Program-made: the position numbers and the translations under genes
The notes under the pieces: generated by a model
The model's database searches: none
Told to the model about the DNA's origin: nothing
The model's input: the letters and a program-made list of their open reading frames with translations, nothing else
Assembly: GCA_041521345.1 (NCBI GenBank)
Contig: JBGOHB010000001.1
Strand: one strand, 5' to 3'
Length of the DNA stretch: 64,000 bases
Origin: Virgibacillus_N oceani_A
GTDB taxonomy: Bacteria; Bacillota; Bacilli; Bacillales; Amphibacillaceae
Part shown: piece by piece, positions 44,922 to 55,233 of the stretch
Position numbering within the stretch: the first letter of the stretch is position 1
Layout of the letters: each line of letters starts with the position of its first letter

Positions 44922-45886
44922 TCGTAGATGATGATCCTGTTAATTTACGGGTGATGAAAACCATGCTTGCAACAGAGTATGAAGTCATCACTGCAACGAG
45001 CGGGGTATTAGCACTGGATCTGATTGATGGCAGGGAATTGGATTTAGTCATCTTTGATGTGATGATGCCCTATATATCAGGTTATGAATTAACACGAATC
45101 ATTCGCAGCAAATATACCATTTCCGAATTACCTGTCTTGCTGATTACGGCACGAGATAAGCTTGAGGATATTTCCGCCGGATTCCATGCCGGTGCTAATG
45201 ATTATATTGTAAAGCCTGTAGAAGCATTAGAATTATCTGCCCGTGTAAAAGCACTGGCAAATTTAAAACAATCCATCCAGGAGCAGCTCCGGCTGGAGGC
45301 GGCCTGGCTTCAATCCCAGATACAGCCGCATTTCCTGTTTAATACGTTAAATACGATTGCGTCACTAAGTGAAATAGACACGGAAAGAATGACTAAGCTG
45401 CTGAATGAATTTGGAAATTATTTGCGAAGAAGTTTCGATGCAAATAATACGGGATCTCTAACACATCTTGAGAATGAGCTGGAATTGACGAGGTCCTATT
45501 TGTATATTGAACAGGAGCGATTTGGCGATCGATTACAAATTGAGTGGGACATGGAAGATGATCTTGATTTTCATATCCCGCCATTAACGATCCAGCCGCT
45601 TGTGGAAAACGCGGTCAGACATGGCGTGCTTAAACAATTACATGGAGGAACGGTAACAATACGGATTACCGAGCAGGAATCGCACTTTGAAATTGCGGTT
45701 GTGGATGAAGGTGTTGGAATGGAACAGGAGAAAATTCGGAAAATACTTGATGAGCAGCCTCATCACTTGAATGGAATTGGGGTTGCTAATACGAATAAAC
45801 GGTTGAAAAAGCTGTATGGGGGAGGGTTGGAGATGGAGAGTGAGCCTGGTGCTGGGACTAGCGTGCGATTTCAGGTGCCGAAATGA
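44915..45886 (+). CDS. Hybrid histidine kinase, second part (receiver + LytS-type kinase)
   Basis: 323 residues in the -1 frame. A receiver starts at once (ILVVDDDPVNLRVMKTML; phospho-Asp in LVIFDVMMP, Lys in YIVKPVEA), then a His_kinase domain (QPHFLFNTLNTIASLSEID) and a HATPase (LTIQPLVENAVRHG, GIGVANTNKRL). The first 6 bases overlap the stop of part one. An independent start is unlikely: the first ATG in frame (44951) is inside the receiver. So the pieces belong together by frameshifting or by a lost base. Confidence 0.82.
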   Translation: MLVVDDDPVNLRVMKTMLATEYEVITATSGVLALDLIDGRELDLVIFDVMMPYISGYELTRIIRSKYTISELPVLLITARDKLEDISAGFHAGANDYIVKPVEALELSARVKALANLKQSIQEQLRLEAAWLQSQIQPHFLFNTLNTIASLSEIDTERMTKLLNEFGNYLRRSFDANNTGSLTHLENELELTRSYLYIEQERFGDRLQIEWDMEDDLDFHIPPLTIQPLVENAVRHGVLKQLHGGTVTIRITEQESHFEIAVVDEGVGMEQEKIRKILDEQPHHLNGIGVANTNKRLKKLYGGGLEMESEPGAGTSVRFQVPK

Positions 45887-45908
45887 TGGTAACTATCAAA
45901 GTAATGTC

Positions 45909-45952
45909 AAAAAAAGCTGCCATATACTTTTTACAGTACATGGCAGCTTTTG
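45909..45952 (-). terminator. Terminator of the surface-protein gene
   Basis: AAAAGCTGCCAT/ATGGCAGCTTTT stem, 12 bp, followed by T7 on the minus strand; it may also serve the kinase gene. Confidence 0.85.
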
Positions 45953-45984
45953 CTGTGCATTCCTATTCTTGTAGTTTATATTTG

Positions 45985-48900
45985 TCATACTGCTTTTCGC
46001 TTACGATAGATCATCATGAGCGCAAATCCGATAGCTAGCAAGGCCATACCAATCAAAAGTATATTGTAGATATTTGTTGCTGTATCAGGCATGCGATCTC
46101 CTGTACCTGCTTCATCACCCGTAATTGAGACTTCTGTTACGTCATCTTTTTGAGAATCGCTTGGTTTGTCTGTTGGTCCTGGTGTCGTTGCCTCTTCTTC
46201 AGGTATGAGCGTGTTGGTGATGTCATAGCCTTCTACTGTAGATTCGTATCCTTCTACAGCATCCTCTGAAATAGAATAATCTATTTCTTTCCCAGCTTTG
46301 TATTTCGGCAAGTTTGTGAAGCTGTAGTTCCAATCGTCAGCTTCGGTTACTTTTATGGAATGAACAACTTCTCCATTTGCCAAAATATTAACTGTAATGG
46401 ATTCCGGACGAGTGTAGTCCTCGTTATCGACATCTTCCCAAGTCTTTGTACCAGAAATTTCTATTTCTTCCGGTGTGTAGGCATTGGTGATGATGATGTT
46501 TCCATGATCTGCATCATTCACTGTTGTTTCATACTTAGGCACTTCTGTTAATTCAACTACTGAATAATCAATGGTTTCTCCTGCTGCTTTTTCATCCAGT
46601 TCTGTCCAAGTGTGCGTCCAGTTGTTCGCTTCAGAAAGTTCTACCGGATCACCATGGTTTTCACCATCTGCTGTTAGTTGAACTTCGATGTTTTCTGGGC
46701 GGATACCATCTTGATTATTAGCGTCATCCCAGTTTTTCGTTACAGTTACTGCTGTTTGTCCCGGTGTGTATTGATTTGTAATATCGAAACCTTCAATTGT
46801 TTGTGTGTAATTCTCTACAGTATTCTCTGTAACAGTGTACGTAATCTCTTCACCAGCTTCGTATTTTGGCAGATCTGTGAAGTTATACGTCCAACCATTT
46901 TCTCCTGTTACTTCAACTGAATCAACTTGCTTCCCATCTGCTAACAGATTCACTGTGATTATGTCTGATCGGATGCCGTCTTGATTGTCAGAGTCATCCC
47001 ATGTTTTCGTACCTGAAATATCGATTTCTTCTGGTGTGTGGGTGTTAGTAATATTGAATCCGTCTATTTCGGTTTCGTATCCTTCTATCGCTGCTTCTGT
47101 GATCGTGTAAGTTATTTCTTCACCTGCTTCATATTTCGGCAAGTTTTCGAAACTATAATTCCAGTCGGTTACTTGCGTTACTTCTTCTGAATCAATAATT
47201 TCACCATTTGCAAGCAGATTCACTGTAATGGATTCTGGACGAATGCCATCTTGATTGTCGGCGTCATCCCATGTTTTCATTCCGGATACTACAATTTCTT
47301 CAGGTGTGTAGCTGTTTGTAAGGAGGAGATTTCCGTGATCTTCATCATTTACAGAAGTCTCATATCCTTCTGGTACATTTAGTTCTTCAACTGAGTAGGT
47401 AATCGGTTCTCCTTCTGCGTTTAATGGCAGGCCGTCCCAAATATACTTCCACTCCGCATCTGCAGTGATTTCTACTGGGTCTCCTGTTGCTTCACCATTT
47501 GCAAGTAATTGAACTTCAATGGCTTCTGGACGAATACCGTCTTGGTTATCGGCGTCGTTCCAGGATTTTGTTACGGTTGCTGTTGTTTCTTCCGGTGTGT
47601 AGGAGTTTGTTATTACAAAACCATTTTCATTTTCTTCATCTGCTTCAATAAATGTAGAATATTCTGGAAAGGTATTTTCCGTCACACTGTAATTAATCTC
47701 CGTGCCATTTTCATACACAGGAAGATTGGTGAATGTATGCTCCCAGTCTCGTGCTTCGTTTAATATTGCTCCTTCTACAATTCTGCCATCTGCGAGAAGA
47801 GTGACTGTTACATTGTTTGGACGAACGCGATCTCTGTCTTCTCCATCGTCCCATATTTTTGTAACAGGTATTTCTGTTACTTCTGGTGTGTAATTATTTG
47901 TAATGATCAAATTACCATGATCATTGTTATTAACTGTTACGGAATATTCTTCAGGTACATTTAATTCTTCAACCGTGTATGCTATTGCTTCTCCTTCTGC
48001 ATAAGCATCTAAGCCAGACCATGTATATGTCCACTCATCAGCTGCAGTAACATCTACTGGTTCATCCACTTCCGTACCATTTCCATAAAGCTGTACTTGG
48101 ATGGATTCAGGACGGTTACCATCTTGATTATTTCCATCATTCCATGCTTTTGTTACGGTAGCGGATGTTTCTTCTGGTGTATAGCTATTTGTGATGACAA
48201 ATCCAGTTTCATTGTTTGGATCTGGATCAATGGAAGGAGAATAATCCGCCACTGTATTTTCTGTCACTCTATAGTTAATTTCTTCTCCATTTTCATTGAC
48301 TGGAAGGTTGGAGAATGTATGCTGCCAATCATTTTCATCACCTAAAACTGTTGTACTGACAACTTCTCCATTACCTACTAGGTTTACTTCGACGTTGGTT
48401 GGACGAACACCGTCTTGGTTTTCTGCGTCATCCCATGCTTTACGAACCGTTCTTTCCGTTGTTTCGGGTTCATAACTGTTTGTAATTATAATATTTCCAT
48501 GGTCCGTATCATCTACAGAGACTTCATAGCCTTCTGGAACATTCACTTCTTCGACCGTATACTCGATTGGTTCACCATTTGCATTGGCATCTAATTCATC
48601 CCACGTATGTGACCAATCAGATTGATCTAATGTTACGGGATCACCATAGTCTTCACCATCTGCTAAAAGTTGTACTTCGATTGTTTCTGGACGATTTCCA
48701 TCTCGGTCACTATCATCATCCCAAGATTTTGTCACTGTTACCGATGTTTCTTCTGGTGTGTAGCTGTTTGTTATCGTGTAAGCTGGTTCTTCTTCTGTTC
48801 CAGTAAATTCAATAGTAGGTTGATAATCTATTACTGTATTTTCAGTCACTCTATAGTTGATTTCATTACCATTTTCATATACTGGAAGATCTATGAATGT

Positions 48901-50385
48901 ATGTTGCCACTCATTCTCTTCATCTAGAACGGTTGTGCTTACAACTTCTTCATTACCTAATAAATTTACTGTTACGTTGTTTGGGCGGACACCATCTTGA
49001 TTATCAGCATCATCCCATACTTTATTTATAGCTATTTCCGTTGTTTCTGGTTCATAGCTATTTGTAATTACAATATTTTCTTGGTCATCGTTATTCACAT
49101 TTACTTCATAGCCTTCTGGGACGCCAAGTTCTGCAATCGTATATTCAACTGGCTCCCCATTTGCATAGACATCCAGTTCAGTCCATGTATACGACCAATC
49201 GGGACCTTGGAGCGTGATAGGTTCGCCATGCTGTTCGTCATTTGCTTCTAGTTGAACTTTGATAGAACTTGGACGATTACCATCCTGGTTATCAGCATCA
49301 TCCCATACCTTTGTTCCTGTTATGTCAATTTTTTCCGGCTCATGTGTATTAGTTAAATTGAAGTTATAAGGATCATCCTCATCAGTTTCAACTTCACTTT
49401 CATAACCATTCACTGCTAGTTCTTCGATTGTATAAGATACTTCATTTCCTGCTCTATCTGTTGCAGGTAATCGATTAAATGAACCTGCCCAGTTATTATC
49501 TTCATCAAGTGTTAACTCTTGATCTGTTTCTTCACCGTCTGCCAATAATTTTACTATAATTGATTCTGGACGGATGCCGTCTTGGTTATCTGCATCATCC
49601 CATATCTTGTTCACGGTAACAGATACTTGTTCAACTATATATTCGTTTGTAATTGTCAAGCCATCTTCTGAAATCGTCTTTTCAAAATGGTCTGGAACCT
49701 CTACTTCATCGACAGTGTATACATACTCGTTTCCGTCTATATCTGTTACATCTAAGTCAGTCCATGTATACTCAGTTTCGCCACTTTCCAGTTTGACGGA
49801 TTCATAAGCTCCACCATCTCTATATGGTTGCAGTTCAATAGAATCCGGTCTGACGGTTTCTCCGCCTTCCCATACTTTTGTTCCTGTTACATCAGTTTTT
49901 TCCTTTGTATTTTCAAAGGTATCCGAAACAATATTCTCTTCATTATTATCATATGCTGTATCAACAACCAGTTCTAATTCTTCTTCAGAAAGAACATACC
50001 CTGGTGGTGCTTCTTCCTCTACTAAATAATAAGTTCTAAGAGGTAAGTTTCCAATTTGAAGGATACCTTCATCTGTAGTAAATGACTCTTCTTGTGTATA
50101 TTGAACTCTTTCACCATTTAACTCATACCATAACGTAAAGGTAGTGTCATTTGTAATTATTTCTCCAGTGTCTGAATCTTCTTTCGTAACACTTAAGGCT
50201 CCTCTATCCCTTGCCCATTCGCCACCTGCATCAGAGAATTGTCTGGCACTTAATTGACTGGACTCTTGAGTTTGCCTGTCAATACCAATTCCATCTAAGG
50301 AGATTCGATTACTTATGTTACCATCAGTTGCGGTAACAGCCGTAGTGTAATGTAAGACTAGTGTGTCTTCTAACTCACCAATCAT
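45985..50385 (-). CDS. Giant Cna_B-repeat surface protein, C-terminal part
   Basis: 1,466 residues. It begins with a SpaA/prealbumin-like domain (LSVTKEDSDTGE...) and has about 13 Cna_B repeats of ~85-100 residues, each opening with a K-x-W-D/N-D-x-x-N/D-x-D-x-R-P text and ending ITNSY/ITNTH. The end is a cell-wall sorting signal: MPDTA, a hydrophobic stretch and RKRKAV. MPDTA is an LPxTG variant close to LPNTA/LPDTA. It has no signal peptide because it is the second half of a gene split near 50470; ATG 50385 has no ribosome site. Confidence 0.88.
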   Translation of the reverse strand: MIGELEDTLVLHYTTAVTATDGNISNRISLDGIGIDRQTQESSQLSARQFSDAGGEWARDRGALSVTKEDSDTGEIITNDTTFTLWYELNGERVQYTQEESFTTDEGILQIGNLPLRTYYLVEEEAPPGYVLSEEELELVVDTAYDNNEENIVSDTFENTKEKTDVTGTKVWEGGETVRPDSIELQPYRDGGAYESVKLESGETEYTWTDLDVTDIDGNEYVYTVDEVEVPDHFEKTISEDGLTITNEYIVEQVSVTVNKIWDDADNQDGIRPESIIVKLLADGEETDQELTLDEDNNWAGSFNRLPATDRAGNEVSYTIEELAVNGYESEVETDEDDPYNFNLTNTHEPEKIDITGTKVWDDADNQDGNRPSSIKVQLEANDEQHGEPITLQGPDWSYTWTELDVYANGEPVEYTIAELGVPEGYEVNVNNDDQENIVITNSYEPETTEIAINKVWDDADNQDGVRPNNVTVNLLGNEEVVSTTVLDEENEWQHTFIDLPVYENGNEINYRVTENTVIDYQPTIEFTGTEEEPAYTITNSYTPEETSVTVTKSWDDDSDRDGNRPETIEVQLLADGEDYGDPVTLDQSDWSHTWDELDANANGEPIEYTVEEVNVPEGYEVSVDDTDHGNIIITNSYEPETTERTVRKAWDDAENQDGVRPTNVEVNLVGNGEVVSTTVLGDENDWQHTFSNLPVNENGEEINYRVTENTVADYSPSIDPDPNNETGFVITNSYTPEETSATVTKAWNDGNNQDGNRPESIQVQLYGNGTEVDEPVDVTAADEWTYTWSGLDAYAEGEAIAYTVEELNVPEEYSVTVNNNDHGNLIITNNYTPEVTEIPVTKIWDDGEDRDRVRPNNVTVTLLADGRIVEGAILNEARDWEHTFTNLPVYENGTEINYSVTENTFPEYSTFIEADEENENGFVITNSYTPEETTATVTKSWNDADNQDGIRPEAIEVQLLANGEATGDPVEITADAEWKYIWDGLPLNAEGEPITYSVEELNVPEGYETSVNDEDHGNLLLTNSYTPEEIVVSGMKTWDDADNQDGIRPESITVNLLANGEIIDSEEVTQVTDWNYSFENLPKYEAGEEITYTITEAAIEGYETEIDGFNITNTHTPEEIDISGTKTWDDSDNQDGIRSDIITVNLLADGKQVDSVEVTGENGWTYNFTDLPKYEAGEEITYTVTENTVENYTQTIEGFDITNQYTPGQTAVTVTKNWDDANNQDGIRPENIEVQLTADGENHGDPVELSEANNWTHTWTELDEKAAGETIDYSVVELTEVPKYETTVNDADHGNIIITNAYTPEEIEISGTKTWEDVDNEDYTRPESITVNILANGEVVHSIKVTEADDWNYSFTNLPKYKAGKEIDYSISEDAVEGYESTVEGYDITNTLIPEEEATTPGPTDKPSDSQKDDVTEVSITGDEAGTGDRMPDTATNIYNILLIGMALLAIGFALMMIYRKRKAV

Positions 50386-53300
50386 ACTGATGACCAGGTT
50401 TGTTTCTCCAGTAGGTTCATCATTTTCATCCGTTGCTGGTTCAACCTCAAGATTATAATCAGTTCCCGCTTTAAAACATTGCCTTGGTCTTGTAATCTAT
50501 AAACTTCTAAACTATCTTCTATATAAATATGTCCTGAACTAATTGTATCTGTAATCTCAGCATTCTGAATGATTGATAGACTTTTGTTAACTGTTGCTTG
50601 CCACTCAACTTCATCACCTGTGAATACTTGATCACCAGTTAGATCGATTGCTCCTTTTTCCAGGAAGTAATCGTGCTTACTATAGTTAACGGTAGCAGTA
50701 TAATCATATTTCTCGCCATCAACGTCAACAGTTGCGTTGTTGGTATACTTTGATTCTGAAATATCTGGTACGGATGTAGTAAATTCCACCACATATCTTT
50801 CTGTCACTTCATTGTCAAAGGTAATAGTGAACTCATTACCAGTAACAACGAGCTCATAATTTTCTGGCTCAAGTACTGTTCCAGTAATCTCTGTAGTTCC
50901 ATCAGATTTCACATCATAAACGGATACCTTGATGCTATCATCATCAATTTCTCCTGTATAGTCTAATATATCTGTAATAGTAACATTTTCACCAAGGTTT
51001 TGTCCTTGGTAGTTCGTATATAGCTGCCAAGCAATTTTTCTTTCGCTGCCGCTTACCCAGCCATTACCTCTATTACCGTCTTCATCAAAGTGGACTAGTT
51101 GACCTTCTTTCTTACCACTGTTCCAAGAATCTTCTCTTACTTCGTAATAAGCATCATCTTCTTCATCAACTGTGTTCCCATTCTCAGTTGTTCCATCAAA
51201 TTCAGCTTTATTTCTATATAGTACTTCTTCGTCTTCGTTAGAATGAGGAATCAAGAAATTGCCCTCAATTTCTTCTTGAGGATCATATGAGGTAGTGAAA
51301 TTGACCACTAACTCTCCATCAGCTATCTCTTGGTGAAAGGTAATAGTAAATCCATTTTGATAGCCTTCCTCAATTTCATCCACAGTATAGTCTGGTCCCT
51401 CTTCAAGATCATCCTTACCAAGCTTAATATTAACCGAATCAGGCAACAAGATGAGTCCATCATTTGGGAAAGTATCTGTTATAGTAAATCCTGACTGAAT
51501 ATCTTCCCTTACAGGATTAACATTCAAACGCCAGTCGATGGTCTTCTCATTGTAATCAATTCCAGCAAAACTTTTCGTATAGGTGTTTGCATTTGGTACA
51601 ATAGTGACTTCTCTTTCTTCTCCACCTTCACCAACCCCTTCACCTGTCATTCCAACCGTGTTTGTAAACTCATTAAGATTGAAATCATCAATACGTGTAG
51701 TGTAATTAATAGTAATGGTTTCCGTACCGACATTTACTAAACTTATCGTAAGCTCGGTTTTTCCAGCATGCTCGCCATCAGTAACATCTTCGGTATTCCA
51801 ATTTGCATCAGCAAAAGTTGCTCCATCTTCATCTGTGACGATAACTTCCTCGAGAACCAACCCTTCTGGAAGGTAATCTGTAACAGTTACATCAGTTAAT
51901 GGATGTTTTGCCTCATTAACTGTAACTTCCCATGTAACGGTCCGGTTTTCATAATCTACATTACCCACTTCTACTTTTTCAAGAATTGGATCTCTTTCTA
52001 TAGTAACGGTTGCTTGATCATCATTTAATTCATCAACACCGTCATATAGCGTTGCATCATTTTCGAAACCGTTGTTTTCCAGGTATTCTCCGCTGTTGAC
52101 TTCTTCCCAATCAACAGCTGTTTCAAATTTAATTCGGTAGGCATCCTCTTGTCCTAAGGATCCTAAGTTTATCGGGAATTCCGTAAACGTACCTTCATGG
52201 GGATCTCCTTCTACCCAGTTATCTCCATCTTGTGTAATTCTAACTACTTCGATAGTATCTGGGTCTACTGTTAATCCATAAGGGAGATTATCTTCTACTA
52301 TAGCCTCGCTAATTAAGCTTCCATTTTTATTCACATCAATTTGCCACTTAATTACATCGCTATCTCCAACTTGCCAACCATCTTTTTCAATTGGATTACT
52401 TCTTGTCAACCCTCCAACTGTAGCATCGGCTGGTAAAGATTCCTCACCATATGCAAACGTTGCATCATTAGTAAACGATTCTGCTGCATAATTTTCGATG
52501 GCTGTCGTATATTGGACGCGATATCCATTAAAAGGTGCAATTTCACCTAATTCAATTGAGAATTCAGATGGATTTATAGCTGAAGTTACATCAGCACCTT
52601 CTCTAACATCTCCATCATAGCCAATGCTTAGCTTATGGATAACAAAATCTCTAGCTTCGCCTAATCCACTTGGAATATTATCCGCTAATGTTGCATCGGT
52701 TATCTCTTCATCATTTGTATTGAGCACATCGATCGTCCATGTGATTTCTCTTGCATCATGCTGCGTATCTGGATGTCCTTCCTTTTCAATACCGCTGTGG
52801 TCTATATTTGGTCGAGCGATAACAGTGATATTGGTTTCATCATTATCGCTAAATGGAATTTCTTGTTCAATATTTTCCCTGAATTTTTCTAAATCGAATT
52901 CTAAGCCGAGATCGACGTATCCGTTTCGGACATTATCATTTTCGACATTCTCATTAAATACAAATTTCAGGACGCCATTTTCAACATGATAAGTACCTAC
53001 AACCGTTCCTTCAACAATGATGTTATCAAGTGGTGTAGTTACTATCTCAAACGCATCAGAAAGACGAACTTCGGCTGTATCTCCATCACGAGCATTAAGC
53101 CCTTCTGTACTCCAGTTAAATCTAAGGTTTGCAATAGTATCTTCATCTATTGAAATAACGTCACCATCTTGAACATCTTCTTCGTTAATTGTCAAACTAT
53201 CAAAGGTAAAGATATTTCCTAAATCAGTAAGGGGTTGTACTTCTGAAAAAGCAGAAGTTGTGGTGCCTTCTTCCTCACTGACTTCGTTTGCCTCAGATTC

Positions 53301-53891
53301 ATGATTTACAACTTCTTCTTCGTTGGCTTTCTCTGTTCTTTCTTCAGTTAAGCCCTCTTCTATAGATTCTTCTGTTGTTTCTTCTGCTACTTCTTCCTCT
53401 TGATTCCCTACTGAATCCTCTTCTTCCACAGCTTCTTCCGACTGATCCAATTGTTGCTCAACCGCTACTGCATCTACAACAAAAGTTCCTTCTGCTTCAG
53501 GATTTTCAGTAATTGCTTCATTAAAACTAACCGTCACCGCTCCATCTATCGCAGCCTGATAAGCTCCAACTTCCGTCTCACCTTCTGCATCTGACAATAC
53601 TCCCTGCTGCTCCTCTTCCACAAGCAATCCTTCAGGAAGGGATAGAGACTCGGTATGCTCTGCTTCAATCTCTACATGCGCAATGGACCAATCAACATGC
53701 ACATTCACTGCTGATTCGTCATCCATTTCGTCAATATTTATGGCATTTCCATCTTCATCAGTGTACGATACTCCAGTAAAAATACTTTGTTCCGACCCTT
53801 CCGCTACAGCTTGCGAAGGTAAAAACAAACTACTGGAAACCGTCTGAAAGACCAGCATAAATATAAACAGAATGCTTAATCTTTTGTTCAA
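50382..53891 (-). CDS. Giant surface adhesin, N-terminal part (frameshifted)
   Basis: 1,169 residues. A signal peptide (MNKRLSILFIFMLVFQTVSS, cleaved near AVAEG) is followed by an acidic Glu-rich region (~145-215) and a series of ~130-residue beta domains of collagen-binding/isopeptide type (WTIDVLNTNDEEITDATLAD, WQIDVNKNGSLISEA, WEVTVNEAKHPLTDV, WRLNVNPVREDI, WQATVNKSLSIIQNA). Near 50469-50476 one base of an A-run is missing; adding one A joins ...GNVLKAGTDYNLEVEPATDE... to the C-terminal part, giving ~2,635 residues. TTG 53891 follows AAAGGGG. Confidence 0.86.
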   Translation of the reverse strand: MNKRLSILFIFMLVFQTVSSSLFLPSQAVAEGSEQSIFTGVSYTDEDGNAINIDEMDDESAVNVHVDWSIAHVEIEAEHTESLSLPEGLLVEEEQQGVLSDAEGETEVGAYQAAIDGAVTVSFNEAITENPEAEGTFVVDAVAVEQQLDQSEEAVEEEDSVGNQEEEVAEETTEESIEEGLTEERTEKANEEEVVNHESEANEVSEEEGTTTSAFSEVQPLTDLGNIFTFDSLTINEEDVQDGDVISIDEDTIANLRFNWSTEGLNARDGDTAEVRLSDAFEIVTTPLDNIIVEGTVVGTYHVENGVLKFVFNENVENDNVRNGYVDLGLEFDLEKFRENIEQEIPFSDNDETNITVIARPNIDHSGIEKEGHPDTQHDAREITWTIDVLNTNDEEITDATLADNIPSGLGEARDFVIHKLSIGYDGDVREGADVTSAINPSEFSIELGEIAPFNGYRVQYTTAIENYAAESFTNDATFAYGEESLPADATVGGLTRSNPIEKDGWQVGDSDVIKWQIDVNKNGSLISEAIVEDNLPYGLTVDPDTIEVVRITQDGDNWVEGDPHEGTFTEFPINLGSLGQEDAYRIKFETAVDWEEVNSGEYLENNGFENDATLYDGVDELNDDQATVTIERDPILEKVEVGNVDYENRTVTWEVTVNEAKHPLTDVTVTDYLPEGLVLEEVIVTDEDGATFADANWNTEDVTDGEHAGKTELTISLVNVGTETITINYTTRIDDFNLNEFTNTVGMTGEGVGEGGEEREVTIVPNANTYTKSFAGIDYNEKTIDWRLNVNPVREDIQSGFTITDTFPNDGLILLPDSVNIKLGKDDLEEGPDYTVDEIEEGYQNGFTITFHQEIADGELVVNFTTSYDPQEEIEGNFLIPHSNEDEEVLYRNKAEFDGTTENGNTVDEEDDAYYEVREDSWNSGKKEGQLVHFDEDGNRGNGWVSGSERKIAWQLYTNYQGQNLGENVTITDILDYTGEIDDDSIKVSVYDVKSDGTTEITGTVLEPENYELVVTGNEFTITFDNEVTERYVVEFTTSVPDISESKYTNNATVDVDGEKYDYTATVNYSKHDYFLEKGAIDLTGDQVFTGDEVEWQATVNKSLSIIQNAEITDTISSGHIYIEDSLEVYRLQDQGNVLKRELIIILRLNQQRMKMMNLLEKQTWSSV

Positions 53892-54064
53892 TTCAACATA
53901 CCCCTTTCTTCAGTACATTTTATTCAGTATTGGGTGGTTCTATTTTCCTACCCAGAAGAACATTGTATAAGATAATCCTCTACAAATTATCTACAACACC
54001 TTAAAAAAACGTAATTTGTAATGTATAATGAAATTAAGGAATATATCAGACTGGGGGTATCATT

Positions 54065-55204
54065 GTGAAAGCAATTCTTGTTGATGACGAAGCACTCGCT
54101 TTGGATTTTTTGGAACACCAGGTAAACAAGGTTGCTAGTATTGAAGTCATAGGGACATTTAATTACTTGGACATCGAGAAAGATGCTGCTCACCTAGAGG
54201 AAGTTGATGTTGTATTTTTAGACATAGAAATGCCTGAGATTAATGGGCTTGAACTTGCAGAAAAAATACTGGAAATTGATGCAGATATTTCCATTGTTTT
54301 TGTCACCGCTTTTAACGATTATGCCGTGCAAGCATTTGACTTAAATGCATTAGACTATTTGCTTAAACCCCTTCAATTAAATCGGTTGAAAAAAACGATG
54401 GAAAGAGTGGAATTGAAGGCAAATAAGCAAATACATAAACCATTAGTTAAAAATAATATGCTGCGGGTAAATGTATCCAGGGAGCTGAGTTTCGAATTAA
54501 CAAAAAATAAACCTGAAATCATTAAGTGGCGAACAACAAAAACGAAGGAATTATTTCTTTATTTACTTCATCACTGCGACAAAACGGTTCGTAAATCCGA
54601 ACTAATCGAATTACTTTGGACAGATTTTCAAGAAGACAGGGCTTACTCACAATTATATACAGCAATATACCACATACGGAAAGCCTTAAATAAATACAGC
54701 GCCCATTTCAAAATAAAAAACATGGGAGAAGGCTACGTTTTGTCCACAAAAAATGTTTTCATTGATCTCGTTGAGTGGGAGAGAAAAATAAGTTTCGCTC
54801 CACCGATTAACTCAGAAACGATAATTAGCTATGAAAAAAATATGAAATTATATACGGGGCCTTTTTTAAAGGAATATGAATACTTATGGGCCGAGGCAGA
54901 ACGGCATCGGTTAGTGCAGTTATGGCTGAAAACTGCTTATCAAATGGCAGGCTACTATGAGAATCAGGATAATATGGAAAAGGCAAAAACGTGGTTTGTT
55001 AAAATTTGTACCACCAGCCCGGAAGAAGAAGATGCTCAATTTTCATTAATGAAAATATATAGCAGGTTGGGATTCAGTTTACAAATAGACCGGCAGTATT
55101 ATCAATTGGCTAATGCACTGGAAGAACTCGGTTTAGAAGTGAGTCCCCATGTGAGCAAATGGTTCAAACAATGGAAAACAAGGCAAACTCAAGTAAAGCC
55201 CTGA
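54065..55204 (+). CDS. SARP-type response regulator (receiver, wHTH, BTAD)
   Basis: A 379-residue regulator: receiver (ILVDDEALAL; phospho-Asp in VVFLDIEMPEINGLE; Lys in YLLKPLQ), a winged helix (residues ~150-225: TKTKELFLYLLHHC...YTAIYHIRKALN) and a BTAD helical domain (~235-375). This build is often paired with 7TMR-DISM hybrid kinases in Bacillus. It is divergent from the adhesin gene, sharing a ~175-bp promoter region, so it likely controls it. GTG 54065 follows GGGGG. Confidence 0.85.
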   Translation: MKAILVDDEALALDFLEHQVNKVASIEVIGTFNYLDIEKDAAHLEEVDVVFLDIEMPEINGLELAEKILEIDADISIVFVTAFNDYAVQAFDLNALDYLLKPLQLNRLKKTMERVELKANKQIHKPLVKNNMLRVNVSRELSFELTKNKPEIIKWRTTKTKELFLYLLHHCDKTVRKSELIELLWTDFQEDRAYSQLYTAIYHIRKALNKYSAHFKIKNMGEGYVLSTKNVFIDLVEWERKISFAPPINSETIISYEKNMKLYTGPFLKEYEYLWAEAERHRLVQLWLKTAYQMAGYYENQDNMEKAKTWFVKICTTSPEEEDAQFSLMKIYSRLGFSLQIDRQYYQLANALEELGLEVSPHVSKWFKQWKTRQTQVKP

Positions 55205-55228
55205 CCTGCGCGGTGCGGGCTTTACTTG
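55190..55228. terminator. Hairpin at the end of the SARP gene
   Basis: CAAGTAAAGCCC/GGGCTTTACTTG stem, 12 bp, overlapping the stop codon. The T-tail is weak on both strands. Confidence 0.55.
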
Positions 55229-55233
55229 AAGCT

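Noticed and set aside
46360..48927. Several Cys/Phe-rich plus-strand frames
   Set aside because: All are antisense shadows of the Cna_B repeats and recur with the repeat period.
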